From an uncultured Prevotella sp. (GTDB lineage Bacteria > Bacteroidota > Bacteroidia > Bacteroidales > Bacteroidaceae), in contig CAMTJK010000178.1 of the NCBI GenBank assembly GCA_947072805.1, positions 1 through 6,340 of the forward strand: 6,340 bases of DNA, in the 5' to 3' direction. Of the stretch, positions 1 to 6,188 are shown in pieces; positions within the stretch are counted from its first letter, which is position 1; each line of letters opens with the position of its first letter. The position numbers and the translations under genes are program-made. The notes beneath the pieces were generated by a model. The model was not told the DNA's origin, made no database searches, and was given only the letters and a program-made list of their open reading frames with translations.

Positions 1-1
1 G

Positions 2-55
2 ACAACCATGAGACCGGTCTTTCAGAGCCTTTGCGGCGCGTTGTAAGTAAGACAT
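2..55 (-). CDS. Possible 5' end of a divergent gene, cut by the window edge
   Basis: An ATG at 55-53 on the minus strand opens a frame that stays open to the left edge (18 codons, reading MSYLQRAAKALKDRSHGC). The stretch is GC-richer than the AT-rich DNA to its right, which would fit a gene boundary near base 55. I do not recognise the product, and no matching TAnnTTTG box was found upstream of it. A competing reading is the + strand frame starting at base 1, which is open for 41 codons to a TAA at 124-126 and could be the tail of an upstream gene. Eighteen codons cannot settle the matter. Confidence 0.22.
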   Translation of the reverse strand, partial: MSYLQRAAKALKDRSHGC

Positions 56-165
56 TTTTCAGTATGTATGCGGGCATAGTGTCAAAAAGCGATTACAACG
101 TGTCAATTTTAAATCTTTTTGGCTAATTTTCCTATGAAATCGTGCCATTTCTCAAAGTTTTCTGC
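56..165. other. AT-rich upstream region of the acyltransferase operon
   Basis: This stretch has no convincing gene. It carries two copies of the 7-mer GTGTCAA at 79-85 and 100-106, 21 bp apart start to start (about two helical turns), on the same strand and upstream of the -7 box at 166-173. It may hold regulatory sites, but a 7-bp repeat can occur by chance. Confidence 0.4.
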
Positions 166-173
166 TACTTTTG
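166..173 (+). promoter_or_regulatory. Bacteroidota-type -7 box for the glsA-like gene
   Basis: TACTTTTG is an exact match to the TAnnTTTG -7 element used by the primary sigma factor of Bacteroidota. It lies 25 bp before the ATG at 199, which would give a short leader of about 15-20 nt. The expected -33 TTTG about 19 bp upstream (around 143-146) is not present; only a weak CGTG is seen at 141-144. The box is therefore supported by motif and position, while the -33 half is poor and might be compensated by an activator. Confidence 0.6.
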
Positions 174-198
174 CATATCGTTAGCATTGTAGAGAGAA

Positions 199-1026
199 AT
201 GAAACAAGTCACCGAGACTACTATTGACATTGATGAAATACTGCGTAGTAAGATGGGAGGCAAATCCCGCTTTGTGCCGCGCCCGCTTGTTGGCTGGCTC
301 AAACGCATACTTCATCAAGACGAGGTGAACGCCTTTCTTTGGGACAGCCGCCATCTTACAGGCACCGAATGGCTCGAGGAATGTGTAAGATATCTTGACA
401 TGACACTCGAAGTAGTCGGCGAAGAAAATCTGCCTGCCAAGGACGACGGACGACTCTATACCTTTGTAAGCAATCATCCGCTCGGAGGCGAGGACGGAGT
501 GGCGCTCGGCGCACTCATCGGAAGGCACTACGACGGCAAATTCAAGTATCTCGTGAACGACCTGCTAATGAACCTACCCGGACTGGCACCGCTCTGCATA
601 CCAATAAACAAGACAGGCAGCCAGAGCCGCAATTTCCCAGCCATGGTTGAAAACGGATTTAAAAGCAATGACCACATGCTCATGTTTCCTGCCGGTCTGT
701 GCTCGCGCAAACATAACGGCGTTATACGCGACCTGCCGTGGGCAAAGACCTTCATCGTGAAGAGTGTGGCAGCGCAGAGAGACGTTGTGCCCATACATTT
801 CGGCGGCCAGAATTCAGATTTCTTCTATCGCCTCGCCAATTTCTCCGACAATTACGTCAAGAAAGTAAATATCGCAATGCTTTTCCTCGTAGACGAAATG
901 TACAAGAATGTACACAAGACGTTCCGCGTGGCCATAGGCAAACCCATACCATGGCAGACTTTCGACAAGAGCAAGACACCCACACAGTGGGCGCAGTGGG
1001 TGAAAGACAGGGTTTACGAACTCTGA
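199..1026 (+). CDS. glsA: PlsC-like lysophospholipid/O-acyltransferase, GlsA-like (glycine lipid synthesis)
   Basis: This 275-residue protein belongs to the glycerolipid acyltransferase superfamily, whose members transfer acyl chains to hydroxyl groups at the inner membrane. The visible blocks are SNHPLGGEDG at residues 91-100 (catalytic His93 with Asp99), FPAGLCSR at 163-170 (the FPEG-like substrate block) and VVPIHFGG at 196-203. There is no signal peptide and no long hydrophobic segment, so a peripheral cytoplasmic-face enzyme is likely. The ATG at 199 was chosen because it follows the -7 box by 25 bp and is preceded by purine-rich AGAGAGAA. The assignment to GlsA rests on its direct neighbour, a GNAT of the GlsB type: in Bacteroides thetaiotaomicron the two together make glycine lipids, with GlsA as the O-acyltransferase. 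Alternative: an ordinary 1-acyl-glycerol-3-phosphate acyltransferase (PlsC), though the pairing argues against that. Family is secure; exact substrate is inference. Confidence 0.82.
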   Translation: MKQVTETTIDIDEILRSKMGGKSRFVPRPLVGWLKRILHQDEVNAFLWDSRHLTGTEWLEECVRYLDMTLEVVGEENLPAKDDGRLYTFVSNHPLGGEDGVALGALIGRHYDGKFKYLVNDLLMNLPGLAPLCIPINKTGSQSRNFPAMVENGFKSNDHMLMFPAGLCSRKHNGVIRDLPWAKTFIVKSVAAQRDVVPIHFGGQNSDFFYRLANFSDNYVKKVNIAMLFLVDEMYKNVHKTFRVAIGKPIPWQTFDKSKTPTQWAQWVKDRVYEL

Positions 1027-1092
1027 CAGACAGATAAAAACGACGTGTTCTGACAGAAAAAGAAATAGAATCATTATCCATCACAACAGAGA

Positions 1093-2088
1093 ATGGAACA
1101 GGATATAATAAAACCGATAGACAAGGCTCTGCTGAAAAGCGAACTGACACCCGAGCGACAGCTCAGGATGACAAACAAAAGCCACAACGAGATTTACATC
1201 GTAGATGCACACAATGCGCCTAACGTGCTCAAGGAAATAGGCAGACTGCGCGAGATGGTGTTCCGCGAGGCAGGCGGAGGCACCGGGAAAGAGATGGATC
1301 TCGACGACTTCGACACCATGGACAACTGCTACAAGCAGCTCATTGTGTGGAATCCGGAAGACGAAGAAATAATTGGCGGATACAGATATATCCTCGGAAA
1401 AGACGTAGATATCGACGAAAACGGACAGCCCATACTCGCTACAAGCCACATGTTCCACTTCTCCGAAAAGTTCATGCGCGACTATATGCCGCAGACAATA
1501 GAGCTGGGACGCAGCTTCGTGTCGCTCGGATACCAGAACACAAGCCGCAACGGCTCGAAGAGCCTCTTCGCACTCGACAACCTGTGGGACGGGCTCGGTG
1601 CGCTTACCGTAATACAGCCCGACGTGAAATACTTCTTCGGAAAGATGACAATGTACCCCTCGTACATCAGAAAGGGACGGGACATGATTCTATACTTCCT
1701 GAAAAAACACTTCGAAGACAAGGAAAACCTGGTCATTCCCATGAAGCCGCTCGTGATAGAATCCGACCCCGATGAACTCAAAGAGCTGTTCTGCGAGGAA
1801 TCGTTCAAGGAAGACTACAAGATACTGAACCGCGAGGTGAGAAAACTCGGCTACAACATACCGCCACTCGTAAACGCATACATGGGACTTAGCCCGACGA
1901 TGAAGCTCTTCGGAACGGCAATAAACTACGGATTCGGTGATGTGGAGGAAACGGGAATACTTATTGCCGTAGACGAAATACTCGACCAGAAGCGCGTAAG
2001 ACACATAGACTCGTTCATAAAGGAACATCCCGAGGCTCTGAATATAACCAGCGGAGCCAACAATGTAATATACAAGGAAAAACAATAG
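1093..2088 (+). CDS. glsB: GNAT-family N-acyltransferase, GlsB/OlsB-like (hemolysin-type acyltransferase)
   Basis: This 331-residue cytoplasmic protein resembles the OlsB/hemolysin-like GNAT family, which moves a 3-hydroxyacyl chain from acyl carrier protein to an amino group. Visible marks are LREMVFREAGG at residues 52-62, the acidic LDDFDTMDN at 70-78, the IGGYRY strand at 94-99 (the GNAT beta4 region), and ELGRSFV at 137-143, the most characteristic motif of the family. The C-terminal portion (about 190-331) is longer than in a minimal OlsB. In Bacteroides the counterpart GlsB acylates glycine to give N-(3-hydroxypalmitoyl)glycine (commendamide), which GlsA then O-acylates. The gene starts 66 bp after the glsA-like stop, on the same strand, with no visible promoter or terminator between them, so an operon is likely. 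The start ATG is preceded only by the weak purine run CAGAGA. Ornithine or another amino acid as acceptor cannot be excluded from sequence alone. Confidence 0.83.
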   Translation: MEQDIIKPIDKALLKSELTPERQLRMTNKSHNEIYIVDAHNAPNVLKEIGRLREMVFREAGGGTGKEMDLDDFDTMDNCYKQLIVWNPEDEEIIGGYRYILGKDVDIDENGQPILATSHMFHFSEKFMRDYMPQTIELGRSFVSLGYQNTSRNGSKSLFALDNLWDGLGALTVIQPDVKYFFGKMTMYPSYIRKGRDMILYFLKKHFEDKENLVIPMKPLVIESDPDELKELFCEESFKEDYKILNREVRKLGYNIPPLVNAYMGLSPTMKLFGTAINYGFGDVEETGILIAVDEILDQKRVRHIDSFIKEHPEALNITSGANNVIYKEKQ

Positions 2089-2140
2089 CCCGTAAGAAGG
2101 GACTACTCCGTACCGATTGCGGCGCAACTTACATGGAATA

Positions 2141-4735
2141 ATGAAAAAGATAGTGCTTGCCGCATTGCTCATCTTTGCCGCCCTTAACACTGCACCGGCG
2201 GCAAAGAAAAACCATCACTACACAACTCTCGACAAATCGGCTCCCATCGAAATGCTCGACGGGAGCATAGTATTCGGCTCCGACACCATAACACTGTCGG
2301 AAAAAAGCATATTCCTCGACGGAAACCTCACCGACGAGGAGGCTGATGCCGTGCCCTTCGTTTACAACACGCTGCAGAAAGCCGTGGCTGCACTCACCGA
2401 CGGCACGCCGGAAGCGCCGATGAACGTCTACGTGGCACCCTACGTGTACTGGGCTGACGACCCCGACACGCCGGAAGTGGCTGTGGGCAAAAACGGAAGA
2501 GAGCCCTTCGGAATGGTGATAAGCTGCAGCAACCTGCACATCACGGGACTTACAGACGACGCGCGAAAGGTGGTGCTGGCCTCGCAGCGCGGACAGACAC
2601 AGGGAGCCGTCGGCAACTTCACCATGTTTGACTTCCACGGCGACGGACTGCAGGTGAGCAATCTCACAATGGGCAACTTCTGCAACGTGGACCTCGACTA
2701 TCCGCTGATGCCTGAACTGTCAAGACGCAGGCGCAACGACGCCATCACACAAGCACACGTAGCTTATACGGACGGCGACAGGGTGGTGGCACGCAACGTA
2801 CGCTTTATAAGTCGCCTCAATATGAACCCGCTCAGCGGAGCAAGGCGCATACTCTTCGACAGATGCCACATGGAATGTACGGACGATGCACTTACCGGCA
2901 ACGGCGTTTACCTGAAATGTAGCATCGCACTTTACGGACAGAAACCTTTTTACACCACGCACAGATGCGGAGCCGTATTTCTCGGATGCCGTTTCGAGGT
3001 TTTCGGCGGCAGCAGGAGCATGGTGTTCTGCAAGGCTCCGGGCGCACTCGCACTCATTGGCTGCCGCTATACGGCCGGCGAGGACGTGCAGGTGGGCTGG
3101 ACAAACTATCCCACACCCTGGCTGCGGTGCTATCAGGCCGACTTCCGTCTGAACGGCAATGCCTATGTGGTGGGAACACAGCGCAAGGAAAACACTGTCT
3201 GCATAGATTCTCTCCGACTGCTCGACGCTTTCTGCGTACCTGCAGCGCAACAGCATGCCTGTGATGATGTCATGGCGGCGCATGCGGCTGCCGATACGGT
3301 GAACGGCCAACCTATTATATATAATGTATACAACCTGCTGCGCGGCAACGACGGATGGGACCCGCTGTGCCAGAAACGTTTACTTGCGGAGCGGCATCAC
3401 GACAAGCCCATGCCTACGGCAATGCTCATGAACCTGCGTTCGGCACACATGGTTACGGGCAGAGAACCGCTCATACTGAAAGCCCGTACCGCCATGCACG
3501 GAGGTTTTGAAGCCGTGCAGACACTCAAATACTGGCGTGTGCAACCGGGATATGAAGGCTATGTGTCGCTGTCGGCTGCCACCGGAGATTCCGTAACCGT
3601 TGAGGCTGCAAACAATACCGACGAGGCGGCGACATTCTTTGTCGAGGCTTACGACGAGAGCGGGCTGCGAGGGGCTGTGGAACTTACTGTCAAGCCATCG
3701 GAACTGCCTGCCCCCCGCTTGCTGAAACGCCCGAAACTGAAGATTGAAAATGATGTGGCTACGGTGGATTATGAACTGAATCTTGATGGCAGGCCGGACC
3801 GCTCGCTGATAACGTGGTACAGATGTGTGGACAATGGCGCTGCCGCCGTTACTGTGGCGGTGAGCCGTGGCGGCATACCGGAACGCAGCTATCGTCTGAC
3901 GGCAGCCGACCGTGGGCACGAAATATATGCAACGGTGGCACCATGCCATAACAGAAGTGTGCCCGGAACGGCGCAGGCTACCGGCAAAAAGAGGATAGCC
4001 AAGGCACGGATAGAGCCGGCAGACTGCTCCTTCTCAACCGATTTCCGCAATTTTCCCACTGCCAATCAGACACTGATACTGCCGGGACTGTGGACGCTGG
4101 ACGGGCATAAGCCTGCCGATACAGAGGCGTTCGACTGGAAATACGACGAAAACAAGGACATGTGGGTCTACGGCAAAGGCTATAACGGTGCTGTGGGCTA
4201 CGGATTGCTCCAGGCACAGCGCGGCGCACGCCTTATGTACACTCCCGTCTGCACGGAAACAGGCGACATGCAACTTGTTCTCGAGGTCGATCCCACGAAG
4301 ACTGCCGGACAGGGCTTCGGGAGCGCCACCGGACAATACATGGACGTGTGCCTGAAGTTTGATACCCGCACGCTGACAGGCTACGGATTGCGCATAGTCC
4401 GCACGGTAAAGCACGCCAAGGCGGTAGACTTCCTGCTCGTGAAGTACCACAATGGCAGGGTGGAACCATTGACAGAGCCTGTAACCGCCATCTGTTACCG
4501 TACGGGATGCACCATCTCGCTTGCCGTAAGGGGCACCACGCTCACAGCCGCAGTGGAAACGTCCACACCTTTGCCCGACGATTCGCCACTCGCCCGCCGC
4601 GTGGACCTCTCGGCAACAGTAGAACCGGGCACCTGCGGAGGCATAGCCATACAGCATACGGGCACGTGCGGAGAGGGGACAACCATGCTGCACGCACTGA
4701 AAGTGGTATACGGAGAAAGAAAAGCGCAAAAATAA
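2141..4735 (+). CDS. Secreted right-handed beta-helix (pectin-lyase-fold) protein with C-terminal beta-sandwich regions
   Basis: This is an 864-residue exported protein. I chose the ATG at 2141 because it opens directly into a signal peptide (MKKIVLAALLIFAALNTAPAA, cleavage after about residue 20-21, no lipobox Cys); the in-frame TTG at 2117 would place eight charged residues in front of it. Residues about 30-350 show short, regularly spaced beta-strand rungs (NLHITGL, LQVSNLTM, VVARNVRF, RRILFDRC, AVFLGCRFE, ALALIGCRY) typical of a parallel beta-helix. Part of it resembles carbohydrate esterase family 8: QAHVA (204-208), ECTDDALTGN (245-254), YPTPW (323-327). Residues about 455-612 look like two Ig- or fibronectin-like repeats (the second contains LITWYRC), and about 628-860 looks like a jelly-roll, lectin-like domain. 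It has 23 cysteines. It begins 52 bp after the glsB-like gene with no visible promoter. A role in polysaccharide binding or cleavage is inference; the substrate is unknown, and no SusC/SusD pair lies nearby. Confidence 0.7.
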   Translation: MKKIVLAALLIFAALNTAPAAKKNHHYTTLDKSAPIEMLDGSIVFGSDTITLSEKSIFLDGNLTDEEADAVPFVYNTLQKAVAALTDGTPEAPMNVYVAPYVYWADDPDTPEVAVGKNGREPFGMVISCSNLHITGLTDDARKVVLASQRGQTQGAVGNFTMFDFHGDGLQVSNLTMGNFCNVDLDYPLMPELSRRRRNDAITQAHVAYTDGDRVVARNVRFISRLNMNPLSGARRILFDRCHMECTDDALTGNGVYLKCSIALYGQKPFYTTHRCGAVFLGCRFEVFGGSRSMVFCKAPGALALIGCRYTAGEDVQVGWTNYPTPWLRCYQADFRLNGNAYVVGTQRKENTVCIDSLRLLDAFCVPAAQQHACDDVMAAHAAADTVNGQPIIYNVYNLLRGNDGWDPLCQKRLLAERHHDKPMPTAMLMNLRSAHMVTGREPLILKARTAMHGGFEAVQTLKYWRVQPGYEGYVSLSAATGDSVTVEAANNTDEAATFFVEAYDESGLRGAVELTVKPSELPAPRLLKRPKLKIENDVATVDYELNLDGRPDRSLITWYRCVDNGAAAVTVAVSRGGIPERSYRLTAADRGHEIYATVAPCHNRSVPGTAQATGKKRIAKARIEPADCSFSTDFRNFPTANQTLILPGLWTLDGHKPADTEAFDWKYDENKDMWVYGKGYNGAVGYGLLQAQRGARLMYTPVCTETGDMQLVLEVDPTKTAGQGFGSATGQYMDVCLKFDTRTLTGYGLRIVRTVKHAKAVDFLLVKYHNGRVEPLTEPVTAICYRTGCTISLAVRGTTLTAAVETSTPLPDDSPLARRVDLSATVEPGTCGGIAIQHTGTCGEGTTMLHALKVVYGERKAQK

Positions 4736-4736
4736 C

Positions 4737-4760
4737 ATCCCAAATCACCGGATTCGGGAT
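4737..4760 (-). terminator. Rho-independent-type terminator for dgt
   Basis: Bases 4737-4746 and 4751-4760 form a 10-bp stem with a four-base loop (4747-4750). Read on the minus strand, the one imperfect position is a G-U wobble, and the stem is followed by a T-rich tract (TGTTATTTTT) running into 4736-4728. This is the correct layout for ending transcription of dgt, whose stop is 37 bp earlier. On the + strand the imperfect position becomes an A-C mismatch and the sequence after the hairpin is A-rich, so the hairpin is a poor terminator for the beta-helix gene. Confidence 0.68.
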
Positions 4761-4796
4761 ATATAAAATGTGGCATCGGTTTCCCGTTGCCCTTTG

Positions 4797-6137
4797 TCAG
4801 ATGATGGGCAGGCTTATACCGTTTATCTTCTGATAGACATCGAGCGCATACACGTCGGTCATGCCGCTGATATAGTCGATAACAGCCATTATCCTCGTCT
4901 CGAGGTCGGGAGAATTTATGTCGTATTGACTGCTCACCCTGCCTATCAGCTGCTTCGAATAGTAGCGTTCCGGATGCACGGCAGCTTCGGTCATCTGTTC
5001 CATGAGGGTTGCCATTATCTTGTAACCCGACAGTTCCACGTCGAGCACCGGCTTGCTCCGGTATATTCTTGCTACCGATACGTCCACGCAGCGGCGGTAA
5101 GCCTCACGCTGTATGGGGCTGATGTGGTCGATGAGGCAGCCTTTCATGGTGCCGTCGAGAATGTCCTGTTCGTGCTCCACGAACGCCTTCACACACTCGT
5201 TTACCAGAATGCCTATTACGCAGGAACGCATATACACCACCTTCTCGTTGTCGTCGGTGAGCATTTCCGTCTCTATGCGTTTGAGTATGTTGCTTCTTGT
5301 GTCATCGTCGAAGAAGCCGAGGAGCAGTTGTGCCGTCTCGTCGAAAGAGAGAATCTTCAGTTTGTTGGCATCCTCTATGTCCATTATCTCATAGCAGATG
5401 TCGTCGGCAGCCTCCACGAGGTACACAAGCGGATGCCGGGCGTAGCGCAGCGGCATGCCGTCGGGCGACAGTTGCAGTATGCCCATGTCGGCAGCTATGC
5501 GTCTGTATGTGTCTTTCTCGGTAGAAAAGAATCCGAATTTGCCGTGAGTGCCGGCGGCAGCCGACTCGAAGGGATATTTTACGATGGATGCGAGCGTGCT
5601 GTAGGTCATGACAAAACCGCCGGGACGCCGTCCCTGAAACCTGTGCGTGAGTAGGCGGAAGGCGTTGGCGTTGCCTTCAAAGCGGGTTATGTCGTTCCAT
5701 AGATTGTCGCTAACCATGCCTTTCAGCGACTGTCCCGCCCCCTCGGTGAAGAATGTCTGTATGGCCTTTTCGCCCGAATGTCCGAACGGAGGGTTGCCGA
5801 GGTCGTGGGCAAGACATGCCGTGCTCACTATCTGTCCTATCTCATTGATGAGCGTATTGCGCAGCTCGGGATGCTTTTCCGTGAGGAGTGTAGCCACGTC
5901 ATTGCCCAGCGACATGCCCACGCTTGCCACTTCGAGACTGTGAGTCAGGCGGTTATGCACAAAGATGCTGCCGGGAAGCGGAAACACCTGCGTCTTGTTC
6001 TGCAGTCGGCGGAACGGTGCCGAGAAGATAAGACGGTCGTAGTCGCGCTTAAATTCGGTGCGGTCGTCATGCCGTTCGCTGTGCCGCTGCTCCTGTCCGA
6101 GCCTCTTGTTTGTTATCAGTCGTTGCCAGTCCATCAT
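4797..6137 (-). CDS. dgt: Deoxyguanosinetriphosphate triphosphohydrolase (dGTPase), HD-domain family
   Basis: This cytoplasmic enzyme hydrolyses dGTP (in many relatives other dNTPs as well) to the nucleoside plus triphosphate, helping to control the dNTP pool. Numbered from the ATG at 6137 (446 residues), the N-terminal signature RTEFKRDYDRLIFSAPFRRL is followed by the HD metal ligands: His66 in RLTHSLEV, His111-Asp112 in LAHDLGNPPFGHSG, and the distal Asp245-Asp246 in EAADDICYEIMDIED. FEGNANAFRLLTHRF is another family hallmark. The length fits the shorter bacterial dGTPases; E. coli Dgt is about 505 residues. A further in-frame TTG at 6161 is rejected as start because it lies inside the -7 box. 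A second ATG immediately follows (6134), so the start may be either. The gene is monocistronic as far as the window shows, convergent with the beta-helix gene and with its own promoter and terminator. Nothing appears truncated or mutated. Confidence 0.95.
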   Translation of the reverse strand: MMDWQRLITNKRLGQEQRHSERHDDRTEFKRDYDRLIFSAPFRRLQNKTQVFPLPGSIFVHNRLTHSLEVASVGMSLGNDVATLLTEKHPELRNTLINEIGQIVSTACLAHDLGNPPFGHSGEKAIQTFFTEGAGQSLKGMVSDNLWNDITRFEGNANAFRLLTHRFQGRRPGGFVMTYSTLASIVKYPFESAAAGTHGKFGFFSTEKDTYRRIAADMGILQLSPDGMPLRYARHPLVYLVEAADDICYEIMDIEDANKLKILSFDETAQLLLGFFDDDTRSNILKRIETEMLTDDNEKVVYMRSCVIGILVNECVKAFVEHEQDILDGTMKGCLIDHISPIQREAYRRCVDVSVARIYRSKPVLDVELSGYKIMATLMEQMTEAAVHPERYYSKQLIGRVSSQYDINSPDLETRIMAVIDYISGMTDVYALDVYQKINGISLPII

Positions 6138-6158
6138 CTTTCTACTTTTGAGGTGGTG

Positions 6159-6188
6159 CAAAATTAGCTATTTTATTCATTAATACAA
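6159..6188 (-). promoter_or_regulatory. Bacteroidota primary-sigma promoter of dgt
   Basis: Reading the minus strand, a -33 TTG (bases 6188-6186, preceded by A) is separated by exactly 19 bp from TAATTTTG (6166-6159), an exact match to the TAnnTTTG -7 element. Spacing and both elements fit the Bacteroidota consensus. Transcription would start near 6152, giving a leader of roughly 15 nt before the ATG at 6137. The leader contains an A/G-rich AAAAGTAGAAAG directly before the start instead of a classical Shine-Dalgarno sequence. Confidence 0.75.

Noticed and set aside
1081..1458. 125-codon minus-strand frame opposite the glsB-like gene
   Set aside because: It overlaps a protein with clear family motifs on the other strand, and its translation shows no domain.
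2092..2132. GTAAG/CTTAC inverted repeat in the gap before the beta-helix gene
   Set aside because: The arms are only 5 bp with a loop of about 31 bases and no following T-tract, too weak to call a terminator or riboswitch.
2117..2140. TTG at 2117 as start of the beta-helix protein
   Set aside because: It would add MRRNLHGI in front of a normal signal peptide; the ATG at 2141 begins exactly with the MKK n-region and is the better start.
2720..3310. 196-codon minus-strand frame opposite the beta-helix domain
   Set aside because: No promoter, no start context and no recognisable motif; it is fully covered by the secreted protein's reading frame.
4034..4738. 234-codon minus-strand frame opposite the 3' end of the beta-helix gene
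   Set aside because: Shadow of the real coding strand: Cys/Arg/His-rich with no domain, and the + strand protein runs without interruption through the same bases with a coherent fold pattern.
4770..5654. 294-codon open frame on the + strand opposite dgt
   Set aside because: It lies antisense to a full, motif-complete dGTPase. Its translation is rich in His, Val, Tyr and Arg with no recognisable domain, typical of a shadow frame in GC-biased coding DNA.
6138..6161. TTG at 6161 as start of dgt
   Set aside because: The codon lies within the TAATTTTG -7 element and upstream of the predicted transcription start, so it could not be in the mRNA made from that promoter.
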